DNA from: Rhodobacterales bacterium
GTDB lineage: Bacteria > Pseudomonadota > Alphaproteobacteria > Rhodobacterales > Rhodobacteraceae
Assembly: GCA_003249215.1 (NCBI GenBank)
Contig: QKJR01000021.1
Location: 16,093 to 80,092 of the forward strand
DNA: 64,000 nt
Direction of reading: 5' to 3'
Positions 32,702-40,457 of this stretch are shown here, one piece after another; the first letter of the stretch is position 1; every line of letters begins with the position of its first letter. Under the pieces are notes generated by a model that did not search any database, had not been told where the DNA came from, and saw nothing but the letters and a program-made list of their open reading frames with translations. The position numbers and the translations under genes were made by a program.

Positions 32702-33979
32702 GTGCCTGAGGATGAGATGCGAGGCTGGTGGCCGTTCTGGCTGACCGCTTTGACGCTGCTGTGCGGGGCGATGGGCGCGACGATGGCGAGCCCGCTTTTC
32801 CCCCTCTACGAGGCAGCCTGGGGGATCTCGCATGCGACGATCACGCTGCTCTATGTGGCCTATATGTTCGGTGTGCTCGGCTCGCTGATGTTCCTCACGC
32901 GCTTCACCGACAGGATCGGCGCGGTGCGGATGCTGCGGATCGGCAGCGGGATGCTCGCGCTGGGCCTCTTGCTGTCGGCGCTGATAGGCGGGCTGGTCGG
33001 GGGGCGGGAGACCGGGGTGGCGGCGCTGCTGCCGGTGCGGTTCCTGATCGGCATTGCCTCGGGGGTGCTGACCTCGGCGGCGACGGTCGGGCTGTTCCGG
33101 CTCGAACCTGCGCCGGGGCGCATCGCGGCGATGGTGGCCTCGCTGACGACGATGGCGGGCTTCAGCCTCGGGCCGATCGTCTGTGGCCTCGTGGCGCAGT
33201 TTGCGCCTGCGCCGCTGGTTGTGCCCTATCTTGTGGTGCTGGCGGTGGTCGGCCTGCTGGGGCTGGGGCTCATGCGCCTGCGTGCGGATCCGGGTTCGGC
33301 CGTGGCGCGTGACGTATCGAGTGGCGGACCAGGGAGCGGACCGGGCAGCCGTGCGGGCGGCGCGCGCAGCTTCCTGCCCAATCTCGCCCTGCCGGAACCG
33401 GGCCGGATCGCCGGTTTCCTCGTCGTGGCTTCCGCCGTTTTCTCCGCCTATGCGCTTTTCAGCCTGCTGGCCTCGCTCGCGCCCTCCTTCCTGCCGATGA
33501 TCCTGCCTTGGCACGGGCCGGCGGTCAGCGGCCTTGCGGTGGGCCTCGTGCTGACCTGCTCGGCGCTCGTGCAGCTGCCGGCGCGGCGGCTTTCGCCGCG
33601 GCCCTGCCTGCGGCTCGCGCTTGGCATCATGATCGTCGGCACGCTCACGCTGCTTGTTGCGATGCGTCTGGGCAATGCATCGCTCTTCATCGTGGCGGAA
33701 TTCGCGATCGGCTGCGGCCATGGGCTCGCCTTCCTCGCGGGGATGACGCTGCTCGGCCTGATCGCGACCGGCCCGCGCCGCGGGGCGATCCTCTCGACGC
33801 ATCTGTCGATCGGCTATCTCGGGGCGATCGTCCCGACCCTCGTCGTCGGCTGGCTGGCCGATCATCTCGGTCTCGCCCCGGCGGTGATGCTGTTCTGCGC
33901 CTCTTTCGCGCTGATCTGCGCGGTTCTGCTGGCCCTCTCGCGTCTCGTCGGCGCGATGCGGCTTGGCGAGGGCGTCTAG
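32702..33979 (+). CDS. MFS transporter (drug/metabolite exporter type)
   Basis: 425 residues from GTG 32702. An in-frame ATG at 32717 is an alternative. There are twelve predicted helices in two halves, separated by a Gly/Ser/Arg-rich loop around residues 205-222 (GGPGSGPGSRAGGARS). The motif-A-like loop after helix 2 reads TRFTDRIGAVR. Divergence from a TetR regulator is the classic arrangement for efflux pumps. It lies 29 nt upstream of the membrane quinoprotein gene and may be cotranscribed with it. The substrate is unknown. Confidence 0.9.
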   Translation: MPEDEMRGWWPFWLTALTLLCGAMGATMASPLFPLYEAAWGISHATITLLYVAYMFGVLGSLMFLTRFTDRIGAVRMLRIGSGMLALGLLLSALIGGLVGGRETGVAALLPVRFLIGIASGVLTSAATVGLFRLEPAPGRIAAMVASLTTMAGFSLGPIVCGLVAQFAPAPLVVPYLVVLAVVGLLGLGLMRLRADPGSAVARDVSSGGPGSGPGSRAGGARSFLPNLALPEPGRIAGFLVVASAVFSAYALFSLLASLAPSFLPMILPWHGPAVSGLAVGLVLTCSALVQLPARRLSPRPCLRLALGIMIVGTLTLLVAMRLGNASLFIVAEFAIGCGHGLAFLAGMTLLGLIATGPRRGAILSTHLSIGYLGAIVPTLVVGWLADHLGLAPAVMLFCASFALICAVLLALSRLVGAMRLGEGV

Positions 33980-34008
33980 GTTTCAACAAGGATAGGGAGA
34001 TCCTGATA

Positions 34009-36357
34009 ATGTCTGACACGCAACAGGGCCTGCGATTAGGCTGGCTCGTTCCCGTCTATGGCGTGATCCTCGCCGTGGTCGGGTTGATCCTGGGCGGCGG
34101 GGGCCTCTGGCTCGTGTCGCTCGGGGGCTCGTGGTATTACCTGATTGCCGGGCTCGCGCTCATCGTGACCGGTGGTCTGATGGCGCGGCGCAAGCCGGCG
34201 GGCTTTGCGCTCTTTGCGCTGGCGGCGGCGCTCACCGTGATCTGGGCGTTGTGGGAAACCGGTGGCGCCTTCTGGGGCCTCGTGCCGCGGCTCGCGCCTT
34301 GGCTTGTGATGGCGATCGTGGCGGCGCTGCTCTACCCGCTGATCGGTGGCACGACCGCGCGCAAGGGCGCCTTCTCGCTGGCCGCTGTGCTGGTTCTCGT
34401 GGGCGTCGCGGGGGCTGTTGCCATGTTCTACCCGCATGGCGTGATCCGTCCGGCCAAGGTGGCCGAGGCCGCGATCCCCGCCGCGCCGGGCGCCCCGTCG
34501 CGCTGGCAATATTACGGCTACAGCCCCGAGGGCACGCGCTTCGTGCCCTATACCGGCATCACCCGTGACAATGTCGACAAGCTCGAGCTCGCCTGGACCT
34601 TCCGCACCGGCGAAGAGCCGGTGAAGGGGACCGAGTTCCAGAACACCCCGATCCAGATCGACGACAGCCTCTATGTCTGCACGCCGCTCAATCAGGTGAT
34701 CGCGCTCGATGCCGACACCGGTGCGGAGAAATGGCGCTTCGACCCCAAGGTCACGCCGAACAAGTTCTGGAACCGCTGCCGCGGCGTTGGCTATTATGAG
34801 AGCAAGCTGATCCCGGCGGGCGAGCCCTGCCATGCGCGGATCATCCTGACGGTCAGCGACGGGCGGATGATGGCGCTCGACGCGGAAACCGGCGCCACCT
34901 GCGAGGCCTTCGGTGCGAAGGGCGAGGCGAACCTGACCGACGGGCTCGGCGAGGTGAAACCGGCCTATTACATGCCGACCTCGATGCCCACGGTGATCGA
35001 CGATCTGGTGATCGTCGGCGGCTGGGTCTTCGACGGGCGCGAAGTGGGCGAGCCCTCGGGCGTGGTGCGGGCCTATTCGGCCGAGACCGGCGCGTTGGTC
35101 TGGGCCTGGGACCTCGGCAATCCGGCGATTACCGGCCTGCCGCCCGAAGGCGAGACCTATACCCGCGGCACGCCGAACATGTGGTCGACCCCGTCGGTCG
35201 ATCCGGCGCTCGGGCTGATCTATCTGCCGCTCGGCAACGAGACGCCCGACTTCTGGGGCGGCGAGCGCTCGGCGGCGTCCAAGGAATATGGCTCGTCGAT
35301 CGTGGCGCTGGATTACCACACCGGCCGCGAGAAATGGCACTTCCAGACGACCCATTACGACGTCTGGGATTATGACGTGCCCGCGCAGCCCGCGCTGGTC
35401 GATCTGCCCGACGACAAGGGCGGCACCGTTCCGGCGGTGGTTCAGGTCACCAAGACCGGCTATGTCTATGTGCTCGACCGTCGCACCGGCGAACCGATCA
35501 AGAAAGTGGTCGAGACCCCGGTGAGCCAGGACGGCGAAGAGGGCGCGGCACTCTCGCCCACCCAGCCGCTCTCGGTCGAGATGCCGCATTTCGGCGGCGA
35601 CCGGCTGACCGAGGCGGATATGTGGGGCGCCACCTTCTTCGATCAGATGGCCTGCCGGATCGCCTTCAAGTCGATGCGTTACAACGGCGCCTTCACCGCG
35701 CTCTCGTCGAAGGACAAGGCGCTGATCTATCCGGGCTTCTATGGCGGGATGAACTGGGGCTCGGTCTCGATCGACGAAAATCTCGGCTACATGATCGTCA
35801 ACGATATCCGGATGCCGCAGCAGGCGACCTTCATCAAGCGTGAGGATGTCACCCCGGAGATGACCGCGAACATGAGCCATGACGCGGGCGTCCATCCGCA
35901 GGCGGGCACGCCCTGGGCGGCGCTGCGCGGCGGGTTCTATTCGCCGCTTGGCATTCCCTGCCACATGCCGCCGTGGGGCACGATCTCGGCCGTCGATCTG
36001 AAGACCGGCGATCTGGTGTGGCAGCGCCCGGCGGGCGGGATTCAGGATTCGACCCTCTCGAACGGGATGAAACTGCCGCTGCCAATGCCGATCGGGATGC
36101 CGACGCTGGGCGGTCCGCTCTCGACCGCGGGCGGGGTGACCTTCTACGCCGGGACGCAGGACTATTACCTGCGCGCCTATGATACCGCCTCGGGTGACGA
36201 GCTCTGGAAGGGCCGGATGCCGGTGGGCGGTCAGGCGACCCCGATGAGCTACGTCTCGCCCAAGACCGGCACGCAATATGTGCTGATCGCGGCGGGGGGC
36301 GCGCGGCAATCGCCCGACCGTGGGGACTACGTGATGGCCTATCGCGTCAAGCCCTGA
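34009..36357 (+). CDS. gcd: Membrane-bound PQQ-dependent dehydrogenase (glucose dehydrogenase type)
   Basis: 782 residues, the size of membrane-bound quinoprotein glucose dehydrogenase (mGDH). About five N-terminal helices (residues 10-150) precede a periplasmic eight-bladed quinoprotein domain built from tryptophan-docking repeats such as VIALDADTGAEKWRF and IVALDYHTGREKWHF. The family segment GNETPDFWGGERS holds the catalytic Asp position, and HYDVWDYDVPAQP is diagnostic. Such enzymes oxidise aldoses, or in the related branch quinate/shikimate, to lactones and reduce ubiquinone. No PQQ synthesis genes are in this window. AGGGAG serves as ribosome-binding site. The exact sugar substrate is not certain. 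Confidence 0.88.
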   Translation: MSDTQQGLRLGWLVPVYGVILAVVGLILGGGGLWLVSLGGSWYYLIAGLALIVTGGLMARRKPAGFALFALAAALTVIWALWETGGAFWGLVPRLAPWLVMAIVAALLYPLIGGTTARKGAFSLAAVLVLVGVAGAVAMFYPHGVIRPAKVAEAAIPAAPGAPSRWQYYGYSPEGTRFVPYTGITRDNVDKLELAWTFRTGEEPVKGTEFQNTPIQIDDSLYVCTPLNQVIALDADTGAEKWRFDPKVTPNKFWNRCRGVGYYESKLIPAGEPCHARIILTVSDGRMMALDAETGATCEAFGAKGEANLTDGLGEVKPAYYMPTSMPTVIDDLVIVGGWVFDGREVGEPSGVVRAYSAETGALVWAWDLGNPAITGLPPEGETYTRGTPNMWSTPSVDPALGLIYLPLGNETPDFWGGERSAASKEYGSSIVALDYHTGREKWHFQTTHYDVWDYDVPAQPALVDLPDDKGGTVPAVVQVTKTGYVYVLDRRTGEPIKKVVETPVSQDGEEGAALSPTQPLSVEMPHFGGDRLTEADMWGATFFDQMACRIAFKSMRYNGAFTALSSKDKALIYPGFYGGMNWGSVSIDENLGYMIVNDIRMPQQATFIKREDVTPEMTANMSHDAGVHPQAGTPWAALRGGFYSPLGIPCHMPPWGTISAVDLKTGDLVWQRPAGGIQDSTLSNGMKLPLPMPIGMPTLGGPLSTAGGVTFYAGTQDYYLRAYDTASGDELWKGRMPVGGQATPMSYVSPKTGTQYVLIAAGGARQSPDRGDYVMAYRVKP

Positions 36358-36377
36358 GCCCGGCAGGGCGTGTCATC

Positions 36378-36408
36378 GGGCCGGGCTCCTTCGGGGCCCG
36401 GCCCTTGC
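36378..36408 (+). terminator. Candidate terminator after quinoprotein gene
   Basis: Eight-base stem GGGCCGGG / CCCGGCCC with an 11-nt loop, about 20 nt after the stop codon. The T-run is poor (TTG), so termination may be partly Rho-assisted. Confidence 0.55.
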
Positions 36409-36564
36409 AGGTGGTCCGCCCGCGCGGCGACCAGACCCTCGCGCAGGCCGGAAGCGGATCAGGCAGGTTGGGCACATGCGTCTGAAGAGGGGGCACGAAA
36501 GCCGCGCCGCGCGGAACAGAGCCGCCGCGCGCGCCGCAGGTGGTGGGCGATCCTTCGTCCCTCT

Positions 36565-37719
36565 TCAGCTTCCGGCATACCAGGCGATGAAATAGCCCGC
36601 GACGACCGCGGTGCCGATCACGCCCGCCACATTCGGCCCCATCGCATGCATCAAGAGGTAATTGCCCGGGTCGGCCTTCTGCCCCTCGACCTGACTCACG
36701 CGCGCGGCCATCGGCACCGCCGAGACCCCGGCCGAGCCGATCAGCGGGTTGATCTTGCGCGCCGAGAACAGGTTCATGAATTTCGCCATCAGCACCCCCG
36801 AAGCGGTGGCGATGCCGAAGGCGACGACGCCGAGCGAGAGGATCTTGAGCGTCGAGGCATTCAGGAAGGCCTCGCCTGTCATGGTGATCCCGACCGAGGT
36901 GCCGAGCAGAATGGTGACCACATTGACGACCTCGTTTTGCGCGGCCTTCGAGAGGCGCTCGGTCACCCCGCTCTCGCGCAGGAAATTCCCGAGCATCAGC
37001 ATCCCGATCAGCGCCGAGGCCGCCGGCACCAGCAAGATCACCACGATCGTCACGAGCACCGCGAAGATCAGCTTTTCGAGCCGCGACACCGGGCGCAGCG
37101 ACTGCATGCGGATCTTGCGCTCGGCCTCGGTCGTGAGCGCGCGCATGATCGGCGGCTGGATCATCGGCACAAGCGCCATATAGCTGTAGGCCGCGACCGC
37201 GATCGGTGCGAGCAGATGCGGCGCGAGCTTGTTGGCGAGGAAGATCGAGGTCGGCCCGTCGGCGCCGCCGATGATGCCGATCGCGCCGGCCTCATGCGGC
37301 GAGAAGCCGAGGAAGGCCGCGCCAAGGAAGGTCGCGAAGACCCCGAACTGTGCCGCGGCGCCAAGGAGCAGCGTGCGCGGATTGGCGATCAGCGGCCCGA
37401 AATCGGTCAGCGCGCCGACACCGAGGAAGATCAGCGGCGGGAAGATTTCGAGCTTCACCCCCATCGAGATGTAATAGTAAAGCCCGCCGACCTCGGTGCC
37501 ATGGGGCGCATTCACCAACCCTTCGGTCGGCAGGTTGGCCAGAAGCGCGCCGAAGGCGATCGGGATCAGGAGGAGCGGCTCGAACTTCTTGGCGACGGCG
37601 AGGTAGAAGAGCACACCCACCACCAGCCACATCACCATCATCTGCCAGGTGACATCGGGAATGGCGGTGAGGTTCCAGAGCTGCACGAGCTTGGAGCTTT
37701 CCGGGGTGGCACCTTCCAT
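36565..37719 (-). CDS. mmdB: Na+-translocating decarboxylase beta subunit (MmdB/OadB/GcdB)
   Basis: 384 residues, about nine transmembrane helices. Family segments include [17 protein letters not shown] (periplasmic loop region), the strongly conserved [20 protein letters not shown] (ion pathway, with the Asp of GGADG essential for Na+ in the family) and VSRLEKLIF. The C-terminus has [25 protein letters not shown]. The beta subunit decarboxylates carboxybiotin and exports Na+. It lies 24 nt downstream of the biotin carrier gene and completes a four-subunit pump operon. Confidence 0.95.
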   Translation of the reverse strand: MEGATPESSKLVQLWNLTAIPDVTWQMMVMWLVVGVLFYLAVAKKFEPLLLIPIAFGALLANLPTEGLVNAPHGTEVGGLYYYISMGVKLEIFPPLIFLGVGALTDFGPLIANPRTLLLGAAAQFGVFATFLGAAFLGFSPHEAGAIGIIGGADGPTSIFLANKLAPHLLAPIAVAAYSYMALVPMIQPPIMRALTTEAERKIRMQSLRPVSRLEKLIFAVLVTIVVILLVPAASALIGMLMLGNFLRESGVTERLSKAAQNEVVNVVTILLGTSVGITMTGEAFLNASTLKILSLGVVAFGIATASGVLMAKFMNLFSARKINPLIGSAGVSAVPMAARVSQVEGQKADPGNYLLMHAMGPNVAGVIGTAVVAGYFIAWYAGS

Positions 37720-37743
37720 CGCGGCGGGTTCCTTGTCTTCGGG

Positions 37744-38133
37744 TCAGGACAGCGTGACGAGCACCTGGCCCTCGACCACGGTGGCGCCGGCGGCGACCCC
37801 GAGCGAGGCCACGGTGCCGGCCTGCGGCGCGGTGATCGAGGTGTTCATCTTCATCGCCTCGAGCACCAGAAGCTGTGTGCCGGCCTCGACCTGCTGGCCC
37901 ACGCTCACATCGACGCTGACCACGGTGCCGGCAAGCGGGCTCGGCACGGCGCCGGGGCCTGCGGCCATCGGGGCGGCGGCGGGAGCCGCGGCAGCGACCG
38001 GGGGCGCGACGCGGGGGGCGGCGGCCGGACGCGGCACCGGGGCCGGGCTCGGCGCGGCGGGGCTGGTGGCGTCGATCTCTTCGACGGTGACATCGTAGGC
38101 GACGCCTTCCACGGTGATCCGCAAACGTTTCAT
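37744..38133 (-). CDS. mmdC: Biotin carrier subunit of the Na+-pumping decarboxylase (MmdC-type)
   Basis: 129 residues. A short N-terminal domain (MKRLRITVEGVAYDVTVEEI) is followed by a flexible Ala/Pro linker at residues 23-60 and a C-terminal biotinyl domain. The biotinylation motif is EAMKM, with Lys95. It carries CO2 from the carboxyltransferase to the beta subunit. The Ala/Pro linker is typical for such carriers and lets the biotin swing between sites. It overlaps the preceding gamma/delta subunit gene by 1 nt. Confidence 0.93.
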   Translation of the reverse strand: MKRLRITVEGVAYDVTVEEIDATSPAAPSPAPVPRPAAAPRVAPPVAAAAPAAAPMAAGPGAVPSPLAGTVVSVDVSVGQQVEAGTQLLVLEAMKMNTSITAPQAGTVASLGVAAGATVVEGQVLVTLS

Positions 38134-38525
38134 CAGCTCTTTCCTCTCGGGTTCCCGGTCACCGGTGGCGCGGGCATGGGCAGGATCTTGCCCCAGTCGG
38201 TATGGGTGGCATGGCCGGTGATGAAGGTGGCGAGCCGCCCTTCGAGCGGCCAGTTGTCGGTCTGATGCGCGGGCGCGACGACGCGGTTCACGCGGTAGCC
38301 GGGGCCCATCACCGTGGCGACGGCGGCCGCGATCGCGGCAAGGTGGTGCGGCGGCACGCCCTCGGCGGCCGGGGGCATGGGCGCAGGCACCGGCGCGGGG
38401 GCGGCCGCCTGCGCCGCCGCGCGGATGAAATAGGCCCCGACGAGCGCACAGGCGCCCCAGATCAGCGCCAGCACCGCGAGCACCGCGACGAAACCGGTGC
38501 CGATCAGTTCGAGATCGTCGATCAT
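38133..38525 (-). CDS. Na+-pump decarboxylase gamma/delta subunit (OadG family, MmdD-type)
   Basis: 130 residues. One N-terminal transmembrane helix (residues 8-35, TGFVAVLAVLALIWGACALVG) is followed by a Pro/Ala stretch and a soluble C-terminal part containing HLAAIAAAVATVMGPGYRV, the OadG/MmdD pattern. This subunit anchors the carboxyltransferase to the membrane beta subunit. It lies between the carboxyltransferase and biotin carrier genes, as in the mmdADCB-type order of Veillonella and Propionigenium. Confidence 0.85.
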   Translation of the reverse strand: MIDDLELIGTGFVAVLAVLALIWGACALVGAYFIRAAAQAAAPAPVPAPMPPAAEGVPPHHLAAIAAAVATVMGPGYRVNRVVAPAHQTDNWPLEGRLATFITGHATHTDWGKILPMPAPPVTGNPRGKS

Positions 38526-38541
38526 GCGCGGCCCCCTTTGC

Positions 38542-40095
38542 TCACAGCGGAATGTTGCCGTGTTTCTTGGGCGGCCGGGTCTCGCGCTTGGACAGAAGCC
38601 CGCGCAGGGTCAGCGCGATCTGCGCCCGGGTCTGATGCGGCTGGATCACGTCGGACACAAAGAGCATCCCGGCCGAGAGATAGGGCGAGGCGAATTGCTC
38701 GCGATACTCCGCCGCCAGCTCCTTGACCTTGGCGCCGCGATCCTCGGCCTCGGCCAGCTCCTTGTGATAGAGCACGTTGACCGCGCCCTCGGCGCCCATC
38801 ACCGCGATCTCGGCCGAGGGCCATGCCAGCACCATATCGGCGCCCATATCCTGACTGCACATCGCCAGATACGCCCCGCCATAGGCCTTGCGCAGGATCA
38901 CGGTGACCTTGGGCACCGTCGCCGAGGCATAGGCGAAAAGCATCTTGGCGCCGTGGCGGATGATGCCGCGCCGCTCCTCGAGCACGCCGGGCAGGAAACC
39001 GGGCACATCCACGAGCGTCACCAGCGGGATGTTGAAGATGTTGCAAAACCGCACGAAGCGCGCCGCCTTGTCCGAGGCGTCGATGTCGAGCGCGCCGGCC
39101 TTGACCGCGGGCTGGTTCGCGACGAAGCCCACCACCACGCCGCCGACCCGCCCGAAGCCGATCACGATATTGGCCGCGAAAGTCTCCATCACCTCCATGA
39201 AATCGCCCTCATCCGCGATCCGGGCGATCACCTTGCGGACGTCGAAAGGCATCTTCGGATCGTCCGGCAGGATCGCGTCGAGTTCGAAATCGTCGCCCAG
39301 CGAGAGCTCGGTCTCGGTCCGGTGCGGCGGGTCGGACATGTTGTTCGAGGGCAGGAACGAGAGCAGCCGGCGTGCGATCTCGAGCGCATGGGCATCGTCC
39401 TCGGCGATGAAATGCACATTGCCCGAAACCCCGGCCTGCGTCTCGGCCGAGCCGATCTCGGCCATGGTCGTGGCCTGCCCGGTGACCGAGCGGATCACCT
39501 CGGGGCCGCAGATGAACATATGCGCATTCTCGCGCGTCATGATCAGGAAATCGGTCAGCGCCGGGGAATAGGCGGCCCCGCCCGCGCAGGGCCCGGCGAT
39601 CACCGAGATCTGCGGCACCAGCCCCGAGAGCTGGACGTTGCGGTAGAACACCTGCCCATAGGCCGAGAGCGCGCCGACGCCCTCCTGAATCCGCGCCCCG
39701 CCCGAGTCGTTGAAGCCGATCACCGGGATCCCGGCCTTGGCGGCGTAATCGAGCGTGTGGCAGATCTTGCGCGCGTGGATCTCGCCCAGCGAGCCGCCCG
39801 AGACCATGAAATCCTGACTGAAGGCCGCGACCGGACGGCCGTCGACGAAGCCGGTGCCGGTGATCACCCCGTCGGTGGGGATCTCCCTGTCCTGCATGCC
39901 GAAATGGCGGGTGTTGTGGCGCGCGTGCAGGCCGAATTCCTGAAACGTGCCGGCGGTATAGAGCGCCTCGAGCCGCTCGCGCGCGGTCAGTTGCCCCTTG
40001 GTGTGGCGCTTGTCGATCTTCTCGACGCTCGCACCACCCTGCGCCTTGGCGCGCCGTTTCTCCAGTTCTTCGGAGAGTGCCTTGGAAATCGCCAT
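38542..40095 (-). CDS. mmdA: Carboxyltransferase subunit, methylmalonyl-CoA decarboxylase/propionyl-CoA carboxylase beta type (MmdA)
   Basis: 517 residues, cytosolic, crotonase-fold dimer of two halves. The N-terminal half has KGQLTARERLEALYTAGTF, GDREIPTDGV-like text (QDREIPTDGVITG) and GFNDSGGARIQEG. The oxyanion-hole segment GPCAGGAAYSPALTDF and the C-terminal AYGGAYLAMCSQDMGAD complete the acyl-CoA and biotin sites. Sequence alone cannot separate methylmalonyl-CoA decarboxylase from propionyl-CoA carboxylase. The neighbouring OadG-, carrier- and beta-subunit genes make the Na+-pumping decarboxylase assignment much more likely. It is first in a four-gene operon. Confidence 0.9.
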   Translation of the reverse strand: MAISKALSEELEKRRAKAQGGASVEKIDKRHTKGQLTARERLEALYTAGTFQEFGLHARHNTRHFGMQDREIPTDGVITGTGFVDGRPVAAFSQDFMVSGGSLGEIHARKICHTLDYAAKAGIPVIGFNDSGGARIQEGVGALSAYGQVFYRNVQLSGLVPQISVIAGPCAGGAAYSPALTDFLIMTRENAHMFICGPEVIRSVTGQATTMAEIGSAETQAGVSGNVHFIAEDDAHALEIARRLLSFLPSNNMSDPPHRTETELSLGDDFELDAILPDDPKMPFDVRKVIARIADEGDFMEVMETFAANIVIGFGRVGGVVVGFVANQPAVKAGALDIDASDKAARFVRFCNIFNIPLVTLVDVPGFLPGVLEERRGIIRHGAKMLFAYASATVPKVTVILRKAYGGAYLAMCSQDMGADMVLAWPSAEIAVMGAEGAVNVLYHKELAEAEDRGAKVKELAAEYREQFASPYLSAGMLFVSDVIQPHQTRAQIALTLRGLLSKRETRPPKKHGNIPL

Positions 40096-40457
40096 TCCGC
40101 TTTCGTCCCGTCGTCATGGCCGGCCCTCGGCGGGTAGGCCCGTTTCCTGTCGCGTTCGTGCGCGGCCTCTGCAACCGTCTTTTGCGCGCGTGTCCGGCGG
40201 TGTCGCCGGACGCCCGGAGCGGCGCTCTCGGCCCGAGGCTACGCCGCGCACAACCGGGAGTTAAAGCGAAAATCTCCCGAGTCGCTTTGACTTGCCGCAA
40301 TGCAGCACCGCCACAATGCCGGTTGCCCGCTATTTCAGCACCGACCGGGGGGCCGGATCGGGGGCGTCCTCGGCGCTTGCGCGACCCGGGTCGCCGCGAC
40401 CGCGCATGCGCTTGGCCGTCCGATCCTGCGCCCCGAACGGAGGTCGCAGGGGCGCGT
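40096..40457. promoter_or_regulatory. Leader/promoter region of the decarboxylase operon with two inverted repeats
   Basis: No gene is seen here. The minus-strand leader of mmdA carries a perfect hairpin at 40192-40211 (8-bp arms GTCCGGCG/CGCCGGAC, loop GTGT, no T-run). Further upstream is a perfect 7-bp inverted repeat, AAAGCGA ... TCGCTTT, at 40263-40288 with 12 nt between the arms in a less GC-rich patch. The latter is a plausible regulator site. No consensus is recognised. Confidence 0.35.

Noticed and set aside
34036..36309. A 757-codon antisense frame opposite the quinoprotein gene
   Set aside because: Shadow frame. The plus strand carries unambiguous quinoprotein repeats.
36370..38265. 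A 631-codon plus-strand frame opposite the decarboxylase subunits
   Set aside because: His/Arg/Asp-rich shadow of the beta subunit and biotin carrier genes.
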